From assembly GCF_002261265.1 (NCBI RefSeq), contig NZ_NEVK01000003.1:930001-994000 (forward strand): a stretch of 64,000 nucleotides of DNA, read 5' to 3'. The position numbers and the translations under genes were made by a program. Each line of letters begins with the position of its first letter. Position 1 is the first letter of the stretch. Shown one piece after another: positions 16,285-25,007 of the stretch. The DNA is from Bordetella genomosp. 7. GTDB lineage: Bacteria > Pseudomonadota > Gammaproteobacteria > Burkholderiales > Burkholderiaceae_B. Below the pieces are notes generated by a model that saw only the letters and a program-made list of their open reading frames with translations, searched no databases and was not told the DNA's origin.

Positions 16285-17988
16285 GTGATCGCGCTGCTTG
16301 AGGCTCATCGGGCCGGGTTGTTGCAACGCCGGCATTGGTTGCCGAATATCGTTTCGGGCGTCATTGTCGGGGTGGTGGCCCTGCCGCTGGCCATGGCGTT
16401 TGCCATCGCATCGGGCGTCAAGCCCGAACAGGGCCTGTACACGTCGATCGTCGCCGGCCTGCTGGTTTCCATATTCGGCGGCAGCCGGCTGCAGATTGCC
16501 GGGCCTACTGGCGCGTTCATTGTCATCCTGGCCGGAGTGGTCGCCGAATACGGCGTGGCGGGGCTGCAGCTGGCCACGCTGATGGCGGGCGTGATCCTGC
16601 TGCTGCTCGGCGTGGCGCGCATGGGCGCAGTGATCAAGTTCATCCCCGCTCCGGTCATCGTGGGTTTCACGGCCGGCATCGGGGTGATCATCTGGGTGGG
16701 GCAATGGAAAGACTTCTTCGGTCTGCCCCCGACTGAAGGCGTTCATTTCCACCAGAAGCTGTGGCAACTGCTGCAGGCGTTGCCGCAACTGCACCCGGCC
16801 ACGACGGGCCTGGCGCTTTTCAGTCTGGCGTTGCTGATCCTGTCTGCGCGCGTGCCATACCTCAAGCGCGTGCCTGGCCCGCTGGTGGCGCTGGTCGCCG
16901 CCACGGTGCTGCAGGCGGTCTTCGCCTTCGATGGTGTAGCCACTATCGGATCGGCGTTTGGCGGAGTGCCTCAAGGGCTGCCGTCCTGGCAGTGGCCCGA
17001 GGTCACCCTGCCGCGCCTGATCGAATTGATCGGGCCGGCGTTCGCCATTGCTATGCTGGGCGCTATCGAATCCCTGCTGTCCGCCGTTGTGGCCGACGGC
17101 ATGGCGGGCACGCGGCACCAGTCGAACCAGGAACTGATAGGCCAGGGCATCGCCAATATCGCCGCGCCGCTGTTCGGCGGCATCGCCGCCACAGGCGCCA
17201 TCGCCCGCACCGCAACCAATATCCGCAATGGCGGCACCAGCCCCCTGGCCGGCATCGTGCATTCGCTTACGCTGATTGCCATCGTCGTGCTGGTTGCGCC
17301 GTTGGCCGAAGACGTGCCGCTCGCCGTACTGGCTGCCATCCTCTTCATGGTGGCATGGAACATGAGCGACGTGCGGCATGTGGTGAAGATGCTGCGTCGC
17401 GCGCCACGCGCCGATGTGGTCATTCTGCTGGTGACCTTTCTGTTGACCGTGTTCGCCGACCTGGTCGTGGCGGTGAACATCGGGGTGATACTCGCCACCC
17501 TGCATTTCCTGCGCCGCATGGCCTCCAGCGTGGGTGTGTTGCCCATACAGGGCGAAGAACTGCGTTTCGAACTGGCGGCCAATGGCATTGCCGACCTGCC
17601 GGAAGGCGTGCTCGTCTACACGATAGAAGGCCCATTGTTCTTTGCCGCTGTCGAGAATTTCGAGCACGCGCTGGCCAGCACGCACACCGATCCGCGCCTG
17701 CTGGTAATAAGCCTGCGGCGCGTACCGTTCATCGATGCGACGGGCCTGCAGATGCTCGAAGAAGTCATTGCGCGCCTGCAGCAGCGCAAGGTAAGGGTGC
17801 TGCTGGCCGAAGCCAATCCGCGGGTGCGGGGCAAGCTTGCCAAGGCCGGGGTGGTGGACCTGGTTGGCCCCGACGCGATGTTCGACACCTTGAAACAGGC
17901 GCTGGCCGCCTGCGGGGCCGTGGCGGCGCGCCCCGGTCATCCCGATGGCGGCGCGGGCGGGCAGGGGGTCGGAGAAGGGCGCCTCTAG
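16285..17988 (+). CDS. SulP-family anion transporter with STAS domain
   Basis: The 567-residue protein has ten or more membrane helices with the SulP signatures LPLAMAFAIASGVKPEQGLY and GGSRLQIAGPTGAFIVIL, then a C-terminal STAS domain (~430-540) with RRVPFIDATGLQMLEE. SulP proteins move sulfate, bicarbonate or dicarboxylates with Na+ or H+. The start is GTG at 16285, only 25 bp after the ZIP gene, so the two are probably one transcript. Confidence 0.9.
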   Translation: MIALLEAHRAGLLQRRHWLPNIVSGVIVGVVALPLAMAFAIASGVKPEQGLYTSIVAGLLVSIFGGSRLQIAGPTGAFIVILAGVVAEYGVAGLQLATLMAGVILLLLGVARMGAVIKFIPAPVIVGFTAGIGVIIWVGQWKDFFGLPPTEGVHFHQKLWQLLQALPQLHPATTGLALFSLALLILSARVPYLKRVPGPLVALVAATVLQAVFAFDGVATIGSAFGGVPQGLPSWQWPEVTLPRLIELIGPAFAIAMLGAIESLLSAVVADGMAGTRHQSNQELIGQGIANIAAPLFGGIAATGAIARTATNIRNGGTSPLAGIVHSLTLIAIVVLVAPLAEDVPLAVLAAILFMVAWNMSDVRHVVKMLRRAPRADVVILLVTFLLTVFADLVVAVNIGVILATLHFLRRMASSVGVLPIQGEELRFELAANGIADLPEGVLVYTIEGPLFFAAVENFEHALASTHTDPRLLVISLRRVPFIDATGLQMLEEVIARLQQRKVRVLLAEANPRVRGKLAKAGVVDLVGPDAMFDTLKQALAACGAVAARPGHPDGGAGGQGVGEGRL

Positions 17989-18000
17989 CGGACGTGCCGA

Positions 18001-18039
18001 CGCGGCCCCTGCCGCCATCCGTGATCAAGGGGGGCCGCG
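18001..18039. terminator. Inverted repeat between convergent genes
   Basis: CGCGGCCCC (18001-18009) pairs perfectly with GGGGCCGCG (18031-18039) between the stops of the SulP and DUF937 genes. It could act as a terminator for both, although the loop is long (21 nt) and no T-run is seen. Confidence 0.4.
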
Positions 18040-18049
18040 CCGGCGGGCT

Positions 18050-18673
18050 TCAACGGCGGCCGTTCAACAGGCTGCCGCCGATTTTCAGCAGATCGCCCAG
18101 GCCCACCTGTCCGTCGCCGTCCTGGTCCAGCAAAGAACCCAGAAGATCGCCGCCAACTCCGCCCTGCTGGCGTGCCGCGTCGCGCTCGTGCGTCAGTGTG
18201 GCGCCCAGGCTGTCGGCGTCCATGCCGCTGCCTTGCATGCGCTTGGCCAGAAAGGCCATCACGATAGGCGCAAGCAGTTTCAGTAATTGGGCGGCATTAC
18301 TGCCGCCCAGTCCGGTGGCCTGCCCCAGATTCTGTTCGGCCCGGTCGCGGTTCTGTCCGAAGACGTGGCCCAGTATGGCGCCGCCATCGAGCTGGCCGCC
18401 TTCGGCAGGGGCGCCCCCGCCCAACAACGACCCCAGCAGGCTGCCGAGATCGGCGCCGCCATTGTGGTCGCGCTGCAGCGCGCCGAACAGGTCCTGCGCG
18501 CCCTGGGGCTGCGCAGCGTTCTGGCCCAGAGCGCCCAGCAGCAATGGCAGCGCGGCGCCCACCGCGCTTTGCGTCTGGGCCGTGTCGGACCCCAGTTGTT
18601 GGGCCAGTTGCTGCATGGGTGCGCCCTGCAGTTGTGCGTACAGTTCGTCAGAGAGAGTGGCGGGCGAATTCAT
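18050..18673 (-). CDS. DUF937/YidB-type protein with an EF-hand-like loop
   Basis: The gene encodes 207 residues: LSDELYAQLQGAPMQQLAQQLG at the start, repeated Leu-Gly segments (ADLGSLLGSLLGGG) and MQGSGMDADSLGATL, all usual for DUF937 proteins of unknown role. The C-terminus has DQDGDGQVGLGD (residues ~183-194), which has Asp at positions 1, 3 and 5 and Gly at 6, like a calcium-binding EF-hand loop. The ATG overlaps the stop of the DHA2 transporter gene by 4 bp, so translation is coupled. Confidence 0.85.
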   Translation of the reverse strand: MNSPATLSDELYAQLQGAPMQQLAQQLGSDTAQTQSAVGAALPLLLGALGQNAAQPQGAQDLFGALQRDHNGGADLGSLLGSLLGGGAPAEGGQLDGGAILGHVFGQNRDRAEQNLGQATGLGGSNAAQLLKLLAPIVMAFLAKRMQGSGMDADSLGATLTHERDAARQQGGVGGDLLGSLLDQDGDGQVGLGDLLKIGGSLLNGRR

Positions 18674-20139
18674 GGTGTTTCTTCCTGGATGACGGGTTTC
18701 TGAAGCGTACCACCGGAGGCGGGTGAAGACGATACGGCGGGTGCGTTGCGCAGCAGCAGGCCGCCCAGCAAGGCCGCGATGGCCGCGCAGATGGCGCCCA
18801 GCATGAAGGCCAGACGATAGCCGCCGTTCAGTGCCTCGGGCAGTATCGTGCCGGCTTGAGTCAGGGCCGCCGTGTGCGCGGCGGCCACGCTGGCCAGGAT
18901 CGCCAGCCCCAGCGCGCCGCCCATCATGAAGGCAGTATTGACGATTCCCGAGGCCAGGCCGGATTCGTGCGGCGCCACATCGTTCATTGCCGCCAGCAAC
19001 AAAGGATTGAAGGCGATGCCGGCGCCCAGGCCCAGCAGCAGCATGCCGGGCAGAATGTGCACGCCGAAGCTGCCATCGATGGGGGCCTGGGAGAACAGGG
19101 CCAGCCCGGCCGCGGCGGCGGTCAAGCCCGCCGCCAGCGGGCCGCGCACGCCAAAACGCATGACCAGGCGCGCCGATACGCCCAGCGAACAAACGGCCAT
19201 GACCAGGTTGCCGGGCAGGAAAGCCAGGCCCACCTGCATGGCGCTATAGCCCAGCACCAGCTGCATGTACAGCGCCGAAATAAAGAACCAGGCAAACATT
19301 GCCGCGGCCCACAGCACGCCTACCGCGTTTGCCGTGGCAAGGTTGCGCAACCGGAACAGGCCCAGCGGCATCAACGGCGAGCGCGCCCGCGATTCGATAA
19401 ACAGGAATGCCGCCAGCAGTGCCGCCGACAGCGTCAGCAGCCCCATCGATTGGATCGAAGTCCAGCCTGCCTGGTTGCCATTGACCACCGCATACACCGC
19501 CAGCATCAGCGATAGCGTGACGGTGAAGGCGCCGGCCACGTCCAGGCGCACGCCGCTGGCGGCGCGCGTGCCCGGCAACAGCACCAGGCACAGGCCGAAC
19601 ACGGCGGCGCCGATGGGCAGGTTCACCAGGAAGATCCAGTGCCAACTGAGCTGGCTGGTAAGAAGCCCGCCCAGCAGCACGCCCACGCTGCCGCCTCCGG
19701 CGCACACAAACCCGTACACCCCCATGGCCCTGGCCCGTTCGGCAGGTTCGGGAAAGAGCGACATGATGAGCGACAGCGACACGGCCGACACCACTGCGCC
19801 GCCCACGCCCTGTATCGCGCGCGCCGCCACCAGCATTTCCTGGCTGGTTGCCAGCCCGCAGGCCAGCGATGCCACGGTAAACAAGGTCAGGCCGGCCAGA
19901 AACACCCGCCGCGAACCGAAGAGGTCACCCAGTTTTCCGCCCAGCAGCAAGAAACCGCCGAACGTCAGCATATAGGCGTTCACCACCCATACCAGCGCGG
20001 TTTCCGTAAAGCGCAGATCGGTGCGTATCGATGGCAGGGCCACATTGACGATCGTGGTGTCCAGCACGATCATCAGTACACCCAGGCACAGCACGATCAG
20101 CGCCAGCCAGCGCTGTTTATCTTGTGAAGCATGCGGCAT
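18670..20139 (-). CDS. MFS drug:H+ antiporter, DHA2 (EmrB/QacA) family
   Basis: At 489 residues with ~14 hydrophobic segments, this fits the DHA2 family. Key motifs are LDTTIVNVALPSI in helix 1, GGKLGDLFGSRRVF (motif A) and AIQGVGGAVVSAVSLSLI, then GVLLGGLLTSQLSWHWIFLVNLPIG (motif C region and following loop). It should export drugs or other amphiphiles. ATG 20139 follows AGGGAAT and is preferred to 20193, which would run into the upstream VOC gene. It is the middle gene of a VOC-transporter-DUF937 operon. Confidence 0.9.
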   Translation of the reverse strand: MPHASQDKQRWLALIVLCLGVLMIVLDTTIVNVALPSIRTDLRFTETALVWVVNAYMLTFGGFLLLGGKLGDLFGSRRVFLAGLTLFTVASLACGLATSQEMLVAARAIQGVGGAVVSAVSLSLIMSLFPEPAERARAMGVYGFVCAGGGSVGVLLGGLLTSQLSWHWIFLVNLPIGAAVFGLCLVLLPGTRAASGVRLDVAGAFTVTLSLMLAVYAVVNGNQAGWTSIQSMGLLTLSAALLAAFLFIESRARSPLMPLGLFRLRNLATANAVGVLWAAAMFAWFFISALYMQLVLGYSAMQVGLAFLPGNLVMAVCSLGVSARLVMRFGVRGPLAAGLTAAAAGLALFSQAPIDGSFGVHILPGMLLLGLGAGIAFNPLLLAAMNDVAPHESGLASGIVNTAFMMGGALGLAILASVAAAHTAALTQAGTILPEALNGGYRLAFMLGAICAAIAALLGGLLLRNAPAVSSSPASGGTLQKPVIQEETP

Positions 20140-20159
20140 GCGTATTCCCTGGAATGATT

Positions 20160-20579
20160 TCAGCTGGCGATCTGGCCGCCATTGATAAGCCACGACGTTC
20201 CGTAGCGGTCGGTCAGCGCGCCGAATGTCTCGGCCCAGAAGGTTTTTTGCAGCGGCATGGTGACCGTGCCGCCTTCGGCCAGATTATTGAAGATGCGCGT
20301 GGCGTCGGATACGGTGGGAAACATCAGCGCGAGCGACACGCCGTGCTGGCCCTGGTAAGGCTGGCCGTCGATGACATCGGCTGCCATCAGTGTCTGGCCG
20401 TCCAGGTTCAGCCTGGCGTGCATGATGCGCTCGTGCATGTTGGCGGGGATGCCCGCGCTTTCCGGCGCCTGCGCGTAAGTCAGCATGGCTTCTACGCGGC
20501 CGCCCAGCGTATGCTCGTAAAAGCGCAGCGCTTCGGCGCACTGGCCGTCGAACGACAGATAAGCACAAAGTTGGGGCAT
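20160..20579 (-). CDS. PhnB-like VOC protein
   Basis: The protein has 139 residues with the PhnB pattern: MPQLCAYLSFDGQCAEALRF, YEHTLGG, then MHARLNLDGQTLMAADV and ALTDRYGTSWLING at the end. PhnB-like proteins belong to the vicinal oxygen chelate superfamily, but the reaction is not known. It lies 20 bp ahead of the DHA2 exporter on the same strand and is divergent from the ParB-like gene. Confidence 0.85.
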   Translation of the reverse strand: MPQLCAYLSFDGQCAEALRFYEHTLGGRVEAMLTYAQAPESAGIPANMHERIMHARLNLDGQTLMAADVIDGQPYQGQHGVSLALMFPTVSDATRIFNNLAEGGTVTMPLQKTFWAETFGALTDRYGTSWLINGGQIAS

Positions 20580-20645
20580 GATGCGTCTCCGGTTGTTATG
20601 CGGGGCGATGGCCTGTGTGGCCACGAGTGCGCCACCAGTGGTGTA

Positions 20646-21494
20646 ATGGCGACCGCGCCCATGATTGATGAATACAGCGTCACCATGACCATCCAGATAA
20701 ACGAAGAACTGCGCACCTATATAGATCCGCTCAGCCCCGACGAATATGCTGCCCTCGAGCGCAGCTTGCTGGCAGAAGGTTGCCGCGATGCTTTGGTGCT
20801 GTGGGGCGACATTCTGGTAGATGGCCACAATCGCTACGAACTGTGCCGCAAGCACGGCATCGAGTTCAAGACCACGCAGAATACCCGGTTTACGTCACTT
20901 GATGATGTCAAGTTGTGGATGATTGAAAATCACCTGGGGCGCCGCAGCGTATCGGACTTCCAGCGCGGCGTGCTGGCGCTGCGCAAGAAAGAGATTCTGC
21001 AGGCGCGCGCGGCGCAGGCCGGGCAAGAAACGACCGCTGCGGCGGAGTCGTCCACGGGCCCGGCGCCAGTGCTCAGCCGCCAGGCGCTGGCGCGCGCCGC
21101 CCGGGTCAGCAGCACAACCCTGGGGCAGATCGAAAAAATCCAGAAGGCGGCTGCTCCCGAGCTCGTGCGGGCCGTAAAGGTAGGCGATATTTCGATCAAC
21201 GCCGCCGCGGCGGTGGCCGCGTTGCCCGTCGATAAACAGGCGGCCGCGGCTGCCGAGGGCCGCAAGGCATTGCGCGAACTGGCCCGCCAGGCGCGGCAGG
21301 CCCGCAAGACACCCGGCGAGTCGCAAACCGACGCGCCGGCGGACGGGGCGGCCGAGCCCGCGATCGATGATTATCCCGCCGAGGTGGGGCGATTGCGTCG
21401 CCTGGTGGCCGCTCTGACCGAAGAGCGCGATGCGCTAAAAAAGAAGGTCATGCATCTGACCGTTGCGCTGGCCGAAGCGCGCAAGCAAGACTGA
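20646..21494 (+). CDS. ParB-like nuclease-domain protein
   Basis: From the first ATG the protein has 282 residues; ATG 20661 and 20685 are equally possible because none has a clear ribosome-binding site. The N-terminal part (LSPDEYAALERSLLAEGCRD, ALVLWGDILVDGHNRYELC) is a ParB-like domain with the GHNRY motif. A middle helix-turn-helix region includes LARAARVSSTTLGQIEKI, and the C-terminus is a coiled coil (ALTEERDALKKKVMHL). It looks like a stand-alone plasmid-partition-like DNA-binding protein. No ParA or mobile genes are adjacent. Confidence 0.78.
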   Translation: MATAPMIDEYSVTMTIQINEELRTYIDPLSPDEYAALERSLLAEGCRDALVLWGDILVDGHNRYELCRKHGIEFKTTQNTRFTSLDDVKLWMIENHLGRRSVSDFQRGVLALRKKEILQARAAQAGQETTAAAESSTGPAPVLSRQALARAARVSSTTLGQIEKIQKAAAPELVRAVKVGDISINAAAAVAALPVDKQAAAAAEGRKALRELARQARQARKTPGESQTDAPADGAAEPAIDDYPAEVGRLRRLVAALTEERDALKKKVMHLTVALAEARKQD

Positions 21495-21509
21495 AAGCTC
21501 TGGCGCGCC

Positions 21510-21532
21510 GCCGCAGCAAGGGGGGCTGCGGC
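21510..21532. terminator. Hairpin between convergent genes
   Basis: GCCGCAGC and GCTGCGGC form an 8-bp perfect stem with a 7-nt purine-rich loop, between the stop of the ParB-like gene and the stop of the GntR gene. It is a likely bidirectional terminator, though no T-run follows. Confidence 0.5.
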
Positions 21533-22345
21533 CTACGCCCGCCGCAGCTTCATGTTGAACCGGAACTTCTCTGCCGGGTATAGGTTGATCGATATTTCGG
21601 CGATCTTGTCGGACGTATTCTTGTAGGTGCGCCGTACTTCGACCACGCTGGAACCAGGCTCGATTTGCAGGCCTTCGGCCAGTTCGTCGGGTACCGGCAA
21701 AACCCTGAGCATCTGCTCGATCTCGACCATGCGTTCGCCGTATATGTCTTCGATGATGCGCCAGATCGGCCCTCGCTGGCGCTCCAGCATGCGCTCCACG
21801 CCGGCATACTCGGCCGCCACCAGGACTTCCGTCCAGCAGATAGGCGGGGCGGCGTTGTCCTCGCCCAGGCGATAGCCCTGCAGGCGCAGCCAACGCTGCC
21901 CGGGCGGCAATGTGGCTTCGTCCAGCCGCAGGCCGTCGCTTTCGACAAAATCGCTGCGGTCTATCGCATACCGGCTCTCGGCGGCGTAGGCAATGAGTTC
22001 GTCGATGGACGCGACGCGGTGAACATTGAACGGCGTGCTGGCGGGCGGGGGCATGACGGTGGTGCCCGAACCCTGCCGTGACGATACCAGGCCGTCTGCG
22101 CGCAATTGGCGCAGAGCTTCACGCACCGTATGACGGCTGACAGTGAAGCGTTCGGCGAGCTCTTCTTCAGTAGGCAACTGCGAGCCCACCGGGAACACGC
22201 CTCGGACGATGTCGGCACGCAAATGCTGGACCAGCTGGCGGTACAAAGGCTCGCCCGCCGCCGCCGGGCGCTGCAGCAGCGAGCGCCGCCGCCCGGTTTT
22301 CGCAGGTGTACGTGCAACTTGCGTGGTTTTCTTTGCTACAGGCAT
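21533..22345 (-). CDS. GntR-family regulator with UTRA domain
   Basis: The 270-residue protein has a ~35-residue basic N-terminus, then the GntR winged helix (PLYRQLVQHLRADIVRGVFP; TEEELAERFTVSRHTVREAL; GLVSSRQGSGTTV). The C-terminal UTRA ligand domain (~residues 100-265) ends in RRTYKNTSDKIAEISINLYP. HutC-type regulators with this domain usually repress and are released by a metabolite. It is divergent from the cupin-Bug-amidohydrolase operon and converges on the ParB-like gene. Sites with a TTGTACG core occur before both that operon and the acyl-CoA operon. Confidence 0.87.
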   Translation of the reverse strand: MPVAKKTTQVARTPAKTGRRRSLLQRPAAAGEPLYRQLVQHLRADIVRGVFPVGSQLPTEEELAERFTVSRHTVREALRQLRADGLVSSRQGSGTTVMPPPASTPFNVHRVASIDELIAYAAESRYAIDRSDFVESDGLRLDEATLPPGQRWLRLQGYRLGEDNAAPPICWTEVLVAAEYAGVERMLERQRGPIWRIIEDIYGERMVEIEQMLRVLPVPDELAEGLQIEPGSSVVEVRRTYKNTSDKIAEISINLYPAEKFRFNMKLRRA

Positions 22346-22455
22346 GGCGGGGATTCTACCTCGTGCCGGGGGCGTAAAACCTTTCGTCGCGGGATGGATC
22401 CTGCTGCCAGGCGCCTCGCGATATATACATCCGCGCTGTGGCCGGATAATATGTT

Positions 22456-22528
22456 CGTACAACTTATTAGTAATAACACCAATGCTCTTACAAGGGCAGG
22501 GTGATAGCATTACAGTTGTACGGACAAC
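22456..22528. promoter_or_regulatory. Two candidate GntR operators
   Basis: CGTACAACTTAT at 22456-22467 and GTTGTACGGACAAC at 22515-22528 share the core TTGTACG in opposite orientations; the second has perfect 5-bp arms (GTTGT/ACAAC). Both lie between the divergent GntR gene and the cupin gene. The same core recurs at 28516-28535 and 28623-28634 before the acyl-CoA dehydrogenase operon. Confidence 0.6.
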
Positions 22529-22571
22529 TACAAATCTAAAGATTGCGGGGTTCGCGATCAAGGAGACAACG

Positions 22572-23093
22572 GTGAAACCTGATGCTGAAGTGACATCAAC
22601 CGCGCAGCGATTGCGGTTCTCGATGCGAAATCTGCCCTTGCTGGAGGACGGCGCGACCATGGACCTGTTGGGGCTGTCTCCCATGCTGTGGGCGCATTCC
22701 AAGGTGTATTCGTCGGGCGGGGAAAACGCGCTGCACAGCCATGACATCGAGGATCATGTGTTCCTGGTGCTGCAGGGCGAGGCGGAGTTTCATTTCGAGG
22801 ACGGAAGCAGCGCCAGGGTTCGGGCCTATGAAGGCGTGACCGTGCCGCGGGGCACACGCTACCGGTTCAAGGCCGACGAAGCGCATGGCAATCTGGTGAT
22901 GTTCCGGGTGGGGGCGGCGCTGGTGAAGGATTCGTCCGATCTTCATCCCAAGTTCGGCATTCCCAATGAGGCGATGCAAAGCCGATCGGATACCCAAGGG
23001 CGCCATGCTGCAGGCGACGCGAAGCGCAACGGCGTGGCGGCCCGTCCCACCATCTTCAAGGCGGGCGCGTACTTCGCCGCCGACAACGATTAA
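22572..23093 (+). CDS. Cupin-domain protein
   Basis: The protein has 173 residues with GTG as start, decided by AGGAGA placed 6 bp upstream. The cupin core reads NALHSHDIEDHVFLVLQGEA and then VPRGTRYRFKADEAHGNLV; the histidines of motif 1 and the later His could bind a metal. It could be a small isomerase, a dioxygenase-like enzyme or a binding protein. It is the first gene of a three-gene operon with a Bug receptor and an amidohydrolase. Confidence 0.8.
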   Translation: MKPDAEVTSTAQRLRFSMRNLPLLEDGATMDLLGLSPMLWAHSKVYSSGGENALHSHDIEDHVFLVLQGEAEFHFEDGSSARVRAYEGVTVPRGTRYRFKADEAHGNLVMFRVGAALVKDSSDLHPKFGIPNEAMQSRSDTQGRHAAGDAKRNGVAARPTIFKAGAYFAADND

Positions 23094-23106
23094 CCAGGAG
23101 TCTGGC

Positions 23107-24075
23107 ATGCTTCGTCGACAATTCCTGCGGGGCTCCGCTGCCGTGCTGGGCGCTTGCGCCGCGCGCCTGTCTTTCGCGCAGTCATATCCAACCCGCCCGA
23201 TCACGCTTTGGGTCCCGTACGCGGTGGGCGGCAATGCCGACCTGACGGCGCGCCTGTTCGCCGATTCGCTCGCTAAGACGCTGGGGCAGTCCGTTGTGGT
23301 CGGCAATAAGCCTGGCGGAGGCGGCGCCATAGGGGCATTGCACGTGACGGGTTCGCCTCCCGATGGCTACAACCTGTTGTTCTGCGCTCCCAGCGTGTTT
23401 TCAGTGACGCCCCATCTGGTCAAGGTCAGCTACGGTATCGACAGCATCCAGCCGGTATGCCTGGTCAGCAAGACGCCGCTGGTGCTGGTGGTAAAAGCAG
23501 GCAGCCGCTACAAGTCGCTCGCCGATGTCGTGGCGGCGGCCAAGGCGCGGCCGCAGACGGTGGCCATGGGCTATAGCGGCCTGGGCACGCCCAATCACCT
23601 GGCCATGCTGGATCTCGAAGCGGTGGGAAAGATTCGGTTCAACGGCATCGCGTACAAGGGCTCCAATCCCATGCTGAAGGACTTGCTGGGTGGCCAGATT
23701 GAAATTGCAGCCGACCAGGTATCCACGTCCAAGGCCTATATCGAGTCGGGCACACTGGTGCCGCTGGCGGTATTCGGGCCGTTGCAGGATGCCTTGCCCG
23801 GCATCCCGTCGGTGTCCTCGCTGGGCCCGGAGCCCTTTGACGTCACCACTTACCTGGGCATCTCCGCTCCCGCCGGCACGCCTGCCTCGATCATGCTGGC
23901 GTTGCAGAAGGCGGCGAATGCCGCGCTGCAGGAAAGTCGGTTCGTGCAAGGCGTTACCAAGATGGGTTCGTTCGTGCAGTGGGGGTCGGCCGAGGATTAT
24001 GCCCGCATCATGCACAAAGAAGACGAGTTCATGCGCGCAATGGCGGCGGCCGGTCGCCTGAAGATGGAGTCGTGA
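23107..24075 (+). CDS. Bug-family substrate-binding protein (tripartite tricarboxylate transporter type)
   Basis: The 322-residue precursor has an RRQFLRGSAA Tat-like signal ending near SFAQ, so it is exported. The mature part has the Bug pattern YPTRPITLWVPYAVGGNADL, NKPGGGGAIGALHV and PDGYNLLFCAPS. Bug proteins bind carboxylates or related small molecules in the periplasm. No TctA/TctB membrane partners adjoin it, as is common for Bordetella Bug genes. It follows the cupin gene by 13 bp with an AGGAG site. Confidence 0.9.
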   Translation: MLRRQFLRGSAAVLGACAARLSFAQSYPTRPITLWVPYAVGGNADLTARLFADSLAKTLGQSVVVGNKPGGGGAIGALHVTGSPPDGYNLLFCAPSVFSVTPHLVKVSYGIDSIQPVCLVSKTPLVLVVKAGSRYKSLADVVAAAKARPQTVAMGYSGLGTPNHLAMLDLEAVGKIRFNGIAYKGSNPMLKDLLGGQIEIAADQVSTSKAYIESGTLVPLAVFGPLQDALPGIPSVSSLGPEPFDVTTYLGISAPAGTPASIMLALQKAANAALQESRFVQGVTKMGSFVQWGSAEDYARIMHKEDEFMRAMAAAGRLKMES

Positions 24076-24076
24076 T

Positions 24077-24982
24077 ATGCATGGTGACAACCAGCACGGT
24101 CACCAGGCACCGGATCCCGCGCCGGACGACTCTCCACGCCCGCCGGCCAGTTTCAGCTTGCCGGCGGGTGCCGTGGATGCGCATGCGCACGTGATCGGAA
24201 CACACTGGATAACAGAGCGCAGCTATACGCCGCACCCCGCGCCGCCCGAAGCGTACCTACGGATGCTGGACCGCACCGGGATGACGTATGGCGTACTGGT
24301 GCAGGTAAGCGTGCACGGCACCGACAACACGCTGATGCGCGATACTGTGGCGGCCAACCGGCACCGCTTGCGCGGCATCGCGGTTATCCCGCACGACTTG
24401 GGCGAGACGGGGCTGCGCAGCCTGGACGAGGCTGGCGTGGTCGGTCTGCGCCTGAATACGACGACGGGCGGCGGCGTGGGCCTGGGGGCGCTGGCCGAAT
24501 ACGAGGCCATCTGCATGGAAATGGGCTGGCACCTGCAATTCCTGGTCAATGCCCCGCAGTTGCCTTCTCTTGCGCCGCAGATATCGAAACTGCGGGTTCC
24601 GGCCGTGTTCGACCACATGGGTTATGTGTCGCCGGACCTGGCCGGCACGGATGCGGGACAAACCTTGCTGCACATGGTCCGCGATGGCGCCTGGGTGAAG
24701 CTGTCCGGAGGATTTCGGATTTCGCTTTCCGATCCGCCCTACCAGGACGTGATTCCCTACGCGCGTGCGTTGGCCGAGGCGGCGCCCACCCGGTGTGTAT
24801 GGGGATCGGACTGGCCGCACGTGAGCTTTCGCAAGACCATGCCCAATACCGGCGATCTGCTGGACCTGCTGGGGCAGTGCGTACCCGATGCCGCGGTGCG
24901 CGACGCTATTCTGGCCGGCAATGCGCAGCGGCTGTATGGGTTTTCCGGGGCAGGGTCAGACGCCGGCATATCGCCGAACTGA
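24077..24982 (+). CDS. Amidohydrolase-2 family metal-dependent hydrolase
   Basis: The protein has 301 residues. After a ~30-residue polar N-terminus comes VDAHAHVIG, the first metal-ligand strand. Later motifs are AVIPHDLGE, AVFDHMGYVSPDL and CVWGSDWPHVSF with the catalytic Asp. This is the subgroup of 2-pyrone-4,6-dicarboxylate lactonase (LigI-like) and related lactonases or decarboxylases. The ATG follows the Bug stop by 1 bp, indicating a single transcript. The likely substrate is a lactone or carboxylic intermediate. Confidence 0.85.
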   Translation: MHGDNQHGHQAPDPAPDDSPRPPASFSLPAGAVDAHAHVIGTHWITERSYTPHPAPPEAYLRMLDRTGMTYGVLVQVSVHGTDNTLMRDTVAANRHRLRGIAVIPHDLGETGLRSLDEAGVVGLRLNTTTGGGVGLGALAEYEAICMEMGWHLQFLVNAPQLPSLAPQISKLRVPAVFDHMGYVSPDLAGTDAGQTLLHMVRDGAWVKLSGGFRISLSDPPYQDVIPYARALAEAAPTRCVWGSDWPHVSFRKTMPNTGDLLDLLGQCVPDAAVRDAILAGNAQRLYGFSGAGSDAGISPN

Positions 24983-25007
24983 AAACACCCGCCCGGGGCT
25001 GTGCCGG

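Noticed and set aside
20646-21494. Plasmid or integrated-element partition system
   Set aside because: The ParB-like gene has no ParA, origin or mobility gene nearby and lies in normal chromosomal context.
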